NCBI GenBank assembly: GCA_023248785.1
Contig: JAHFDX010000030.1
Coordinates: forward strand, 2,274 to 14,156
Source of the DNA: Myxococcales bacterium
GTDB taxonomy: Bacteria > Myxococcota_A > Polyangia > Polyangiales > Polyangiaceae
Reading direction: 5' to 3'
DNA: 11,883 bases
In this document: positions 1 to 8,779 of the stretch, piece by piece
Numbering within the stretch: the first letter of the stretch is position 1
Layout of the letters: the number at the start of each line of letters is the position of its first letter
The notes under the pieces: model-generated
Databases searched by the model: none
Seen by the model: the letters and a program-made list of their open reading frames with translations, nothing else
Told to the model about the DNA's origin: nothing
Program-made: the position numbers and the translations under genes

Positions 1-1072
1 GTCCCATCCGCAAGCTCGACGCGACGTCGGTAAAGAGCGACGAGCCTCCTCGAATCCTCACTCGACTCCAGAAGATCAATAAGCGCGTCAAGTGCAAGCA
101 CGTCGGCGCTATCCGATTCCAATGCGTGCTCGTATGCGCCTATGGCTCCCGCACGATCAGCCAACATGTCGCGGCGAGTTTCCCCAATTCGGCGCCAAAG
201 TTGGGCGCGCGAGATCTCGTCGTCCGCAAATTCAACCTTGCGTGACAGCACGCGCACAAGAGCGTTCCAGTCCGAGAGGAGGGTGGCAAGAGAATCCATC
301 TCGTCGAGATGCGAGGGCTCCTCTCGGTCTATCTGGCTAAGTTGCTCCCAGACGTGTAACGCGCGCCGCGGGTCATCCCGCTTCTGATCGTAGAGTTGAG
401 CAAGCGACCGCAAGAGATCCGTTTTTGTATACCCAGACGCGTTCGCGGCTGCTTTTTCGTACGTCTCTGCGAGACGGTCCCACGAACGCTCGGCCTCGGC
501 GAGACGCTCCAATTCCGCGCGACTCGAACCATCTTCCGGATCGAGCACAAATGCCTCCGCCCACAGGGCGAACGCGCGCGTCGTGTCCCGCAGCTCCTCT
601 TCCCAAATACGAGCTGCCTCGGCAAACAGCCGTGCGCGCGTCGCCGAGTCCTTTTCACGATGCGCGCGCCGTTCCATGAGCCTGACGAGTGCGGCGAAGT
701 CGCGTGCCATCTCGTACACCGGAATCAAGATGTCGATAGCGCGCTCTTCAAATTCTTCTACCTCGAGTTGGCGCTCCAACCCCTGAATGGCCTTTACCCG
801 CGACTCGTCGCTCTGTTCGGTCAGCTCGAGAACGTTCTGAAATTCGTTGATAGCTCCGCTGCGATCCAAGATGCGAGACTCGAGACAACGACCGAGTTCA
901 AGGCGCAACTTCGCCTCTTCCGGCCCATCGGATGCACGCTCCGCACGAGCACGAATTAGGGCAGCAAGTTGGGGCCAGTTCTCATCAGCGATGTACAAAC
1001 GCCGAAGAGCAGCAACCGCCTCCTCGTCTGAATCGTCATCGCGAAGCGCAGATTCGAGCGTCGCAAGCGCGC
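1..1072 (-). CDS. Continuation of the giant TPR protein in a shifted frame (partial, runs off left edge)
   Basis: This minus-strand frame is open from a TGA at 1145-1143 down to position 1. From about 1072 it encodes convincing TPR repeats: LATLESALRDDDSDEEAV, then WPQLAALIRARAE, SWDRLAETYEKAAA, FVLDPEDGSSRAEL and GAIGAYEHALESDS. The repeat turns are spaced 72, 93, 71 and 72 residues, the same period as the large upstream frame. No ATG or GTG with a ribosome site opens it near the break, and its first residues complete a repeat unit begun in the upstream frame. It is therefore read as the 3' part of the same gene and not as a separate one. About 357 codons are visible, so an intact product would exceed 2,640 residues. 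The true stop lies outside the window. Either the gene is frameshifted in this genome, it is shifted during expression, or the sequence has an error of two bases. Confidence 0.8.
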
Positions 1073-4000
1073 GCGTCCGATCGCTAAGCTGTGCTCTTCG
1101 ACGAAAGCCACCAGTTGCCAGCGGCGACGCCGTTCGCCCGGCTCAGGACAATCGCCAAGCGAACGACGGAGGAGCGCGATTCGCTCTTCATGCCGGGCGA
1201 GGACCACAAGAATGCGATCCAGAGCTGCAAATGCCTCGTCCGACCCGAGAGGATCATAATCGTAACTGCTACGGTAATATTTGATGGCTTGTTCGAGTTT
1301 TCCTTGAGAATCGAGCAGCCGCCCCGTCCGAAGTGCGAGCTCGGCCATTCGCTCGTCTATCCCGCTCGCCTTGTCGACCTCGGTCGCAAAAATCTCCGCG
1401 AGCCTGCTTTCAGCGTTCGCTCCCTTCGAAACACGCGCAAGCTGCTCCCACGTCCTCTCGTCATGTGGGTCGAGCGCAAGAAGTTCAGCCCAAGCTTCGA
1501 GGGCGTCTCGGTAGTTCTCGAGTTGCTCCTCTCTTAGACGCGCGATGCGTTGCAGCAGGTCACGGCGTTCGTCTTCGCTATCTGAGAACTGAAACCGAAT
1601 TCGCAACGTATTCTCGACGCCGCTCCACGCTCTTTTGGCGAGGTACACGCTCTCGAGCAACTCCGCCGCGCGGGGCGACAGCTTCGACCCTGCAAGCAGT
1701 CCTTCAAGAGCTGAGACTGTGCCGTCATGCAATGGATCGAGCGACAGGGCGGCTGCAAACGCATCGAGCGCACGCTCTCCATCGTTTAGCTCCTTCAGCG
1801 CAATGTCGCCGATCCGGAACTGCAAAGTCGCCCGCGCGTCCGGATGCTGGGTTGCTTCGATTTCGCGCTCAATGAGCGTGATGCGGTCCACGTGGCGCGC
1901 TTGTTGCGTGTAAAGCGAATCGAGTGCTCGAATTGTGTTGGGGTCAAACTCCGCATCGAGCGCACACTCGAGCGCAGTGATCGCTTCCGGCGCCCGCCCG
2001 AGGCGAATGAGAAGCTCAGCACGCTGGCGAGCAAGTGCCGACTGCTGCGATGTGGATCCCGCAATTGCCGCGCGCTCGTTGGCGACCTCGAGAAGCCCCT
2101 CGGGGTTGTCGGTTGCCTCGTAGAGCCGGGCGAGAGCATCGAGTACGACAAGTGAATCTGGCTGCGCTCCGAACGCGATGCGATACGCCTCAATGGCATT
2201 GGCCTCCTGCCCCTTTGTTTCCTCACGAAGCGCCCCCAGTCGCATGGCGCATTCGAATTTCAGATCGTCCGAAAGTACATCTGGAAGTAGAGCCGCAAGA
2301 AGACCTTCGAACTCATTTGTCTTTCCCGCCGCGCGTGAAAGTGTTTGCGCGCGATCGAGCCAACCCTCGAAGCTCGGCTCTCCGTTTGCGTCCACAAGCG
2401 CTTTAGCCGCATACGCAAGCGCGCGTGACGAATCATGCAAGCGCGTTTCTGAGAGCGTAACCGCTCGCTCGAGCCAAGGAAGGCGCTCCGCCGGTGTACC
2501 TTCGCAAGCAAGTTCAACGTCAACAACACGCAGCTGACCCTCCGGCGCATCCTTCTCCAGGTAGACGGGCCACAGGAGTCTCGCGGCGACCAGGCGCACA
2601 GACTCGACGGACAACAGGCGCTCGGCAAGCGCTTGACCTCGACCCGACGGATCATCGGCAACGGCATCGCTGACAAGATCCATCGCGCGTTCTGGCTGCG
2701 ACAGCAGCGAAATGCGAAGCTCAATCAGCTCAATCCGAACCTCTCGGCGCACCGCCAGGTCTGTTTCTCGATCGAGCCACTGAAAGAGCACCTCGTCGAG
2801 CCCTTGCGCATCCCCTTTGTTTCTAAGGTGCGTTGCGAGTCGTGCAAGCACGTCGATTTCGGGACCAAATTCGTCCACGATAGCCCGCAACACGAAGGCC
2901 GCATCGTCGTCCTTCCGAAGGTTCAATGAGAGTACGTCCGACCGCTCAAGCATCAGCACTCGCTTCGAGTTGCCCGCGTGAGCGGTCGATTCCTGCGCAG
3001 CGATTACGTCGACGAGACGGTCCCATGCTTCGGTCTGTCGATAGAGCGCCGAAAGCGCTTCGAGCACGCGCGTGTCCTCTGCATGGACCTCCCGAGCTCG
3101 TTCGAATGTGTGCAACGCGCGATCGGTATTATGTAACTCATATTGATACAAATTTCCGACACGAACAAGAAGCTCGAGCCGTTCGGTACCATTTTGCACA
3201 AGCGATACAACTGCTTCCAACGCATAAGAAAGTGGCTCGGCCGCACCACGCGCCTCATACATCCGCGTGAGTTCACGAGCCGCGATGAGCGCTGCTTCTT
3301 GCGGTTCGCCAAGCTCGACAACCGCCCGATAGTTCGCCTCGGCACCGGCTGCATCGGAAAGGAAATTCTCTTGAATCGGCGCCATCTCGAGAAAGTACTC
3401 AACCCTTGTTTCCGGTTCGGTCGTCCCCGAGAGCGCATTTGCGAGCGCGCGGACGATGGCTCCATGATCGCCAGCCCTTCGCCCGGTTTCCACCAAGCGC
3501 CGCCTTACTTCACCATCCGATGGATCGAGAACAAGCAGTCGGGCAAGTGCAGACAAAGCACTTCCGTCATCGTTCAGGTCCCGTTCGTACAGAGAAGCGA
3601 GGCGCTCAAGACGAATGTACATTTCGTCCGCTTCAGCGCCTGGATCGGAGACGAGAACCTCGAGAACGTCTACCAGCTGACGCGCATCGTGCGTCGTTTC
3701 GAATACGGATTCGAGCCGCTGGGCAGCGCGATACTTGAACACTTCGATCGACAAGAAACGTCGCAGCTCCGTAGCCAACTCAGCGTCGTGAGGGTCGGCA
3801 CCTAGCGCGGCATCGAGATGCACAAAGGCGCGCTCAGGCAACGCGAGCTCGTCGAGATACAGGCGTGCAAGACGAACCGTTACGCCCGCAATACCCGCGC
3901 GCCCTTCGAGAAGCGCTGCCAACTTTGACCATTCGCGATCGCGCGCATAGGCCTCATCCAGTGCTGCAAACGCCGGTGCACTTGATGAGTCAATTCGAAG

Positions 4001-7000
4001 CGCTAGTTCGTAAAGCTCCACTGCGCGCGCACGGCGTTGCACGATGTCGTCAAAGAACATCGCCGCTTCGAGCAAGAGATCGGTGGAGAGTTCCGTCTCA
4101 GGGATCGCCTCGATCACCTTGTCATAAATGGCGGCGAGCTCCTCCCAGCGCTCTTCGGCCACAAGAGATTGCTTGAGGCGAAGAAATGCGCGCGGGTGGT
4201 TGGGAGCGCGATCCAAAATTCGCAACAGATACGCGCGTGCACGCTCGACTTCGCCCAGTCGCTCTTCGAGGAGTGTCGCAATGCGCTCAGCCAAGTCAAC
4301 TTCGACAGCAACGGGAACCGCGGTCCTTCCTTCAAGTGGCACGGCCTGCAACAGACAGTCGATATACGTCTGCGTCTGTCCGGTGTGTGTTGCAATGACT
4401 GCAAGGCGATCCCAAGCCTCAATGTGTTCTGGACACTCTGCGGTCACCTTCAAAAGGACCGCCAGCGCCGCAAGCTCGTCCCTTCGAAACTTTTCGTGCA
4501 CCTCCGCGAGCGTCAAACACAGTTTCAAACGATCGCGTTGCGACGTGGCTGTGGCGACACAAACATCGAGGGCCACGACCTCTTTGTCATATGCGCCCGT
4601 TTGCTCGTATGCAGATACAAGCCACATCGCGGCCTTGGGACGTATTTCGCCGGACTCGAGAAGACTTTCGTAAAGTGCGATAAGGGCGTCTGATACCCCT
4701 GCGGATTCTGATGCCGCATGGGCCCACTTCAGGGCATCTGATGGGTGCCCGGCGCTCAGGCGAATTTCAGCAAGCTGGATCCATCGGATTGCGCGGGCCT
4801 CCGAGAGTTCGCCCGGGACGTCGGTCTCAAGAAGCTGTCCCGCCCCCTGCAAGTCGCCACGCGACCTCAAAAGCGATACAAGCCGCGCGCGTGCCGGAAC
4901 GGATGTGGGGTCGATGTCGAGCATTCGACGGTACAAAGTTTGTGCCCGTTCTGGCTCGTCGAATACCGTCAGTTCGAGCTCGGCAAGTTCATCGAGCAGT
5001 TGCATTTGCTCACTTGCACTCGCGCGCGCGGCACGTTCTTCGTAGAGAGCGCGCAGTTCATCACTTCGCCCGAAACGCCTTAGCAGTGACTCGTATTGTT
5101 GCAAAGCTTGTCGGTCGTTCGGGGAATCTTCAAACGCCGCACGCGCGAACTGAATTGCTTCATCCGCTTTCGCAAGCGTGTCTGCAAAAAGTGGCACTAG
5201 TGCATCAAGGAGCGCGCGTCGCTCCTCTCTCGAAACACCCTCCGCTTCAAGACGGATTCGAAGCGCTTGGGCATACGGATCGGCCCTGCGCGTGTGTGAC
5301 GCCGTTTCCGTGAGAATCTTTAGCGCTTCGCTTCGATCGGCCATGGTCGCAAAAATCTCGACGGCCGCCCGCATGGCGATCTCCGCCTTGTTTGCGAGAG
5401 CGTTCGCACGAATTTTCTGAAGCCAAGGGATGCGCTCGCCAGGATCGTGGAGCGTGGCAAGCCGGGTCTCGTAGAGCGCAAGCAAGCGAGCCCCATTTCC
5501 CAACAATTCGTGAAGCTCAATCAGGGAAAGCAGTGGAGCAATCTCATTCGGAACAAGCACCACCTCACGTTCGCGAACGCGAATAAGGACCTCACTACGT
5601 CCACGCTCATCCTCGATCTGCAGTGCCCGTTCGAGGGCAAGGGCGACAAGTTCGCGCGCAAATTGTTCGTCGTCTGTGCCTTCACTCAATGAAAGAAGGG
5701 CATCTGTCGCGCTATCGACGTCGCCGCCTTTATCACCCGATGCGTCGGCGAACAACGTTGCCCCCTCCCGATCGTGCGCCTTCAGCACAACATCGCGGAG
5801 AAAACGAAGAGCCTTGGCGTTTCCAGGTGCCGCTTCAAGCGCGTGCCGTAACGCCTCACGAGCTTCCTTGGGAGCATTTCGTCGATCTTGATGAATTTGT
5901 GCAAGACGCACAAAGAGGGACGCGCGTGTCGCGGAATCCACCGCAGTTTCGATACGCCGCACCAGAACAACGGCGACCGTGTCAAAATTCTTGTCGCGTT
6001 CCGCTACTTTCTCGAGTGGGTCGAGAACCGTTTCCGGTGGCGCACCTTCCGCAAGAGCGAGCTTATACCAGGCGATCGCATCGGACCCGCGATCGAGCTT
6101 ATCGGCTGCCAGTTTTGCCAATTCGAGAGACAACGGCACGCGCTCGGATGGCGAGGCGCCCTCCATCGCGTTGGAAAGCAATTCGTACAAGTTACCGTAC
6201 ATGCGACGCTTGCCGTACAGTTCGCGCAGCTTGAGGCGAGATTCCTCGTCGCCGCGCCGGCACGAGAGCAGTTGCTCATACGCCTCCGTCGCTTGTTGTA
6301 CGTTTGAAAATTGTTCGAGCCATCGTCGAGCCATCGCACGAAGCAGCTCCACGCGCGCATCGTCACTCGTTTCGAGGGCGACCAGCTTTGCTTGAACGGC
6401 AAGCAGATCGCGCCAGCGCGACAGGCTTTCGTAGATACGCGCCAGTTCCGCAAACGCCGCCTTGTCGGTTGGGTCCAGCGTGGTGAGCTGCGAATAAATT
6501 GTAACTAAGGTGGTTTCACTTTTGCCGAGCTGACGATACAGGCCCGCCATCTCACGCAAAATCGTGGCTCTGGCCGATGGTTCCGCCGACGGCGTTGCGT
6601 CGAGGTCGTTCTTTAGCAATTCGATGAGCGGAGCCGATTCGTCCAGCTCGCGGTATAAACGCTTGAGAGCCGTTCGTGCCTCTGTGTGCTTTGGATCGCT
6701 GCGTAGAACGGCGCGCCACGACTCGACCGCCTTTTTTGCATCTACGCTCTTCTCCGCAAGGCGCGCCCCTTCAGCTGCAAGCTCGCTGCGAGCCGCCGGA
6801 TCACTGGACGCGCGCTCGGCATCCCGCAAGATGGAAAAGAGCCGTTCAGTTTGCGACTGCTCCGCACACCACGCGCGAAAGAACGCAAGCACTCCTGGAT
6901 GGGCCGGCTCCGACGCCCGTAGTTGTTCGAAATAGGGCTCGGCCAAATCGGGTCGATTTCGCATTCGCCAGTGCAACATCGCAATTTGCATCGCGATGCC

Positions 7001-7918
7001 AGGATCGACAGATGTTCCGCGACCTGCACGAAGACGCGTCTCGTAGAGCTCAACCAGATCATCCCACCGTTCGCTCGACGTGAACGCATCGACGAGAACG
7101 CTCATGGCGTCTTCGTCCAACGGATCGATTTCGAACACCTGACGGTAAGCCCTCGTCGAAAGCTCAAGATCCTTCAATTGTTTCTGTGCGACACGTCCGA
7201 TGCGCGACCAGACGGCGCGCTGGTCCGCACGACTGGCGACACGAACGGCATACGGCTCAAGCAACTCAACGACACCATCCCAATCTTCCTGCGAACGCAG
7301 AAGGTGCTCGAGGGCGAAGGCGATATGCGGATCGGTCGGCGCTTCCTTATGTGCATCGGTTAACCACTTGACGGCGCGTTCGCGGAGCTTCGCTGCAATC
7401 TTTGGTGCCTCGTGTTGAGCGCTCCGCCATGCCGTGCGCGCCGCCTGCAGCAAACTCTTTGCGCGCGCGTTGCGATCGTGAGCGGCTTCAATCTTCGCGG
7501 CGGCCGTCGCGACGAGCTCTTTCGCGTTTTCCATCCGCCCGCGAACTTCTGCGAGCGCAGACTCCGCATACCCGTGACCTGGTTGCAACTCTTCAATACG
7601 GGTCGCTATCGACCGTACCAGCTCGTCGGAGAGTGCCTCCTCGTCCGCGAACCGAAGGAGATCATCCAGTCGCTCCAGTTCGTCGCCGGCTCCGCGCACC
7701 AGCGATCGCTCGAACTCGGCGAGCCTCTTGGCTGCGGCGAGCTCCAAGTGCTGCGTGTGTGCACGCCGGGCGGAATTTAGGAGCCGAAGCGCTTCGTCGC
7801 GCGCTTCAGCATCGGTCCCGAGCAGAGCAGAATCCCGCTCAAGCAACGACCAGCCTTCCACGTCGTAGGCGTTGTGCTGCAAGAGGCCCAATATGTTTGC
7901 TAGCGAGGTCGCTTTCAT
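956..7918 (-). CDS. Giant TPR-repeat protein (5' and main part; frame broken near its 3' end)
   Basis: This frame encodes 2,320 residues and starts at ATG (7918-7916) with only a weak GGGTGATGG-like ribosome site. There is no signal peptide or membrane segment, so the product is probably cytoplasmic. After a helical N-terminal region of about 190 residues, nearly everything is a degenerate helical repeat. Each unit has a Trp-containing helix (for example SERWDDLVELYE near 279), a helix with R-A-L/I-A pattern, and a last helix ending in a Leu-x-Leu-Asp-Pro-x-Asp turn (FEIDPLDE near 260, LSLDPLHD near 2055, LALDPHDE near 2143). Spacing between successive Asp-Pro turns, counted by hand, is 69, 72, 71, 89 and 72 residues, which fits two TPR-like hairpins per unit. 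TPR solenoids bind proteins; no catalytic domain is visible. From about residue 2282 the repeat pattern is lost and the last 40 or so residues (RLRRSNLRF onward) look like out-of-frame translation. Size and architecture recall the giant TPR gliding protein AgmK/GltI of Myxococcus, but no other motility gene is present and orthology is not claimed. Confidence 0.9.
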   Translation of the reverse strand: MKATSLANILGLLQHNAYDVEGWSLLERDSALLGTDAEARDEALRLLNSARRAHTQHLELAAAKRLAEFERSLVRGAGDELERLDDLLRFADEEALSDELVRSIATRIEELQPGHGYAESALAEVRGRMENAKELVATAAAKIEAAHDRNARAKSLLQAARTAWRSAQHEAPKIAAKLRERAVKWLTDAHKEAPTDPHIAFALEHLLRSQEDWDGVVELLEPYAVRVASRADQRAVWSRIGRVAQKQLKDLELSTRAYRQVFEIDPLDEDAMSVLVDAFTSSERWDDLVELYETRLRAGRGTSVDPGIAMQIAMLHWRMRNRPDLAEPYFEQLRASEPAHPGVLAFFRAWCAEQSQTERLFSILRDAERASSDPAARSELAAEGARLAEKSVDAKKAVESWRAVLRSDPKHTEARTALKRLYRELDESAPLIELLKNDLDATPSAEPSARATILREMAGLYRQLGKSETTLVTIYSQLTTLDPTDKAAFAELARIYESLSRWRDLLAVQAKLVALETSDDARVELLRAMARRWLEQFSNVQQATEAYEQLLSCRRGDEESRLKLRELYGKRRMYGNLYELLSNAMEGASPSERVPLSLELAKLAADKLDRGSDAIAWYKLALAEGAPPETVLDPLEKVAERDKNFDTVAVVLVRRIETAVDSATRASLFVRLAQIHQDRRNAPKEAREALRHALEAAPGNAKALRFLRDVVLKAHDREGATLFADASGDKGGDVDSATDALLSLSEGTDDEQFARELVALALERALQIEDERGRSEVLIRVREREVVLVPNEIAPLLSLIELHELLGNGARLLALYETRLATLHDPGERIPWLQKIRANALANKAEIAMRAAVEIFATMADRSEALKILTETASHTRRADPYAQALRIRLEAEGVSREERRALLDALVPLFADTLAKADEAIQFARAAFEDSPNDRQALQQYESLLRRFGRSDELRALYEERAARASASEQMQLLDELAELELTVFDEPERAQTLYRRMLDIDPTSVPARARLVSLLRSRGDLQGAGQLLETDVPGELSEARAIRWIQLAEIRLSAGHPSDALKWAHAASESAGVSDALIALYESLLESGEIRPKAAMWLVSAYEQTGAYDKEVVALDVCVATATSQRDRLKLCLTLAEVHEKFRRDELAALAVLLKVTAECPEHIEAWDRLAVIATHTGQTQTYIDCLLQAVPLEGRTAVPVAVEVDLAERIATLLEERLGEVERARAYLLRILDRAPNHPRAFLRLKQSLVAEERWEELAAIYDKVIEAIPETELSTDLLLEAAMFFDDIVQRRARAVELYELALRIDSSSAPAFAALDEAYARDREWSKLAALLEGRAGIAGVTVRLARLYLDELALPERAFVHLDAALGADPHDAELATELRRFLSIEVFKYRAAQRLESVFETTHDARQLVDVLEVLVSDPGAEADEMYIRLERLASLYERDLNDDGSALSALARLLVLDPSDGEVRRRLVETGRRAGDHGAIVRALANALSGTTEPETRVEYFLEMAPIQENFLSDAAGAEANYRAVVELGEPQEAALIAARELTRMYEARGAAEPLSYALEAVVSLVQNGTERLELLVRVGNLYQYELHNTDRALHTFERAREVHAEDTRVLEALSALYRQTEAWDRLVDVIAAQESTAHAGNSKRVLMLERSDVLSLNLRKDDDAAFVLRAIVDEFGPEIDVLARLATHLRNKGDAQGLDEVLFQWLDRETDLAVRREVRIELIELRISLLSQPERAMDLVSDAVADDPSGRGQALAERLLSVESVRLVAARLLWPVYLEKDAPEGQLRVVDVELACEGTPAERLPWLERAVTLSETRLHDSSRALAYAAKALVDANGEPSFEGWLDRAQTLSRAAGKTNEFEGLLAALLPDVLSDDLKFECAMRLGALREETKGQEANAIEAYRIAFGAQPDSLVVLDALARLYEATDNPEGLLEVANERAAIAGSTSQQSALARQRAELLIRLGRAPEAITALECALDAEFDPNTIRALDSLYTQQARHVDRITLIEREIEATQHPDARATLQFRIGDIALKELNDGERALDAFAAALSLDPLHDGTVSALEGLLAGSKLSPRAAELLESVYLAKRAWSGVENTLRIRFQFSDSEDERRDLLQRIARLREEQLENYRDALEAWAELLALDPHDERTWEQLARVSKGANAESRLAEIFATEVDKASGIDERMAELALRTGRLLDSQGKLEQAIKYYRSSYDYDPLGSDEAFAALDRILVVLARHEERIALLRRSLGDCPEPGERRRRWQLVAFVEEHSLAIGRARLRRSNLRFAMTIQTRRRLLLFGVCTSLMRTGPNLLP
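1067..1075. repeat. GC-dinucleotide tract at the TPR frame break
   Basis: Nine alternating G/C bases (GCGCGCGCG) sit where the coding signal changes frame. On the minus strand the upstream frame reads Gly-Arg-Ala-Arg-Leu through it. If the tract were two bases shorter, it would read Gly-Arg-Ala-Leu-Ala-Thr-Leu-Glu and join the downstream TPR frame. Strand slippage by one dinucleotide, or a sequencing error of that size, would produce exactly this change. The tract is short for a phase-variable repeat. Confidence 0.6.
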
Positions 7919-8053
7919 CCATCACCCGACGTCAAAGCGCAGGCCGCCCTGCCCCACGGCAGGCTGGCGCACGTTTGCGCAGTAGATCGATGCTATGCGC
8001 CCTTCGATAGCAACTTCAAGCGCACGCGAAGGAAGGATACGCTTTCGTGGTTC
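7919..8053. promoter_or_regulatory. Divergent intergenic region between the TPR gene and plsC, with two dyads
   Basis: This stretch separates two divergently oriented genes and should hold promoters for both. A perfect hairpin, CCTGCC-CCAC-GGCAGG, lies at 7948-7963. It has no following T-run, so it does not look like an intrinsic terminator. A second, interrupted dyad centred at 7988.5 has arms GCGCA (7977-7981) and TGCGC (7996-8000) around a central ATCGAT (7986-7991), the size of a typical dimeric-regulator operator. No convincing -35/-10 pair was recognised. A purine-rich AAGGAAGG at 8029-8036 resembles a ribosome site, but the GTG 10 bases after it opens only a six-codon frame. Confidence 0.4.
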
Positions 8054-8131
8054 ATAAGCGACGATAAGGCTTCGTTACTTCTCTCCCTGCGAAACGTCTA
8101 CGAAACTCTTGCGATAAGCATCCCCACGGTT

Positions 8132-8779
8132 TTGCAGGCTTCCTTTGGGAACGCCACCAAAGAATCGTGCGATGCGCGGCTTCAGCAATGGTGTTTGAAC
8201 ATTCTTCGCAACCTCGACGCCAAGGTGGAGGTTAACGGGCGCGAACATGCCCGTGGCGGCCCCTTCCTGGTGATGAGCAATCACCAGTCGCATTACGATA
8301 TTCCGGTTTTGTTCTCGGTCCTTGGCTCCAATCTGCGCATGATCACGAAGCAAGAACTGTTCGCCATTCCCATCTTTGGCAGCGCATTACGCACGGCGGG
8401 TTTCGTGCCGGTGGATAGAAGCCGCCGCGATCGAGCATTGCAAAGCCTAGGGGACGCGCGCTCGCTCTTGCAGGAGGGAACGAACGTTTGGATTGCCCCC
8501 GAAGGGACACGAAGTGCGACCGGCGCTCTCTTGCCCTTCAAGAAAGGTGGATTTTACTTAGCTCAACAAACTAAGGCGGTGATTTTGCCGATCACCATCG
8601 ATGGCACCAAAGAGATTCTAGCGGCGCACGCCTGGCAAAGTACGCACTACAAAACCGTCCATGTTACGATTCATTCCCCCATCGAAACGGCACAATTTCC
8701 CGACAACGATGATGGACGAACGTCGCTCATGCAGCGCGTGCGCGAGGTGCTTAGGTCTGGCCTTCGCGAGGTTGCATGA
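8132..8779 (+). CDS. plsC: 1-acyl-sn-glycerol-3-phosphate acyltransferase (PlsC family)
   Basis: PlsC-type enzymes transfer an acyl chain to the sn-2 position of lysophosphatidic acid to make phosphatidic acid, at the inner face of the cytoplasmic membrane. All four family blocks are present, numbered from the TTG at 8132: NHQSHYD at 50-56 (the catalytic H-x4-D), GFVPVDR at 90-96, IAPEGTRS at 121-128 (phosphate binding) and VILPITIDGT at 150-159. The start is a problem. The same frame is open back to a TAG at 7901, and codons from about 8054 to 8131 encode plausible family sequence, including SLRNVYETLAISIPTVLQ, an amphipathic or membrane-associating segment. Yet TTG 8132 is the first ATG/GTG/TTG in the frame. 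CTG at 8087, or a small indel linking the frame to the ATG at 7995 or the GTG at 8047, are alternatives. The TTG start gives only 215 residues and probably truncates the protein. The stop overlaps the next gene by four bases (ATGA), which implies translational coupling. Substrate specificity is inferred from family only. Confidence 0.85.
   Translation: MQASFGNATKESCDARLQQWCLNILRNLDAKVEVNGREHARGGPFLVMSNHQSHYDIPVLFSVLGSNLRMITKQELFAIPIFGSALRTAGFVPVDRSRRDRALQSLGDARSLLQEGTNVWIAPEGTRSATGALLPFKKGGFYLAQQTKAVILPITIDGTKEILAAHAWQSTHYKTVHVTIHSPIETAQFPDNDDGRTSLMQRVREVLRSGLREVA

Noticed and set aside
1081..1102. Programmed -1 ribosomal frameshift at the TPR frame break
   Set aside because: The minus-strand codons GTC GAA GAG CAC AGC TTA contain no X-XXY-YYZ slippery heptamer, and a -1 shift would give a 73-residue unit. 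Loss of two bases from the nearby GC tract fits better.
1..1142. An independent downstream TPR gene starting after the frame break
   Set aside because: No ATG or GTG with a ribosome site opens this frame near the break, and its first residues complete a repeat unit begun in the upstream frame.
92..7780. Many plus-strand open frames of 60-220 codons opposite the giant TPR gene
   Set aside because: They are antisense shadows. Their products are rich in Arg, Ser and Ala with no family motif, while the minus-strand frame has continuous repeat structure.
7948..7963. Hairpin as an intrinsic terminator
   Set aside because: It has a good stem but no T-run on either side, and it lies between divergent genes where no terminator is needed.
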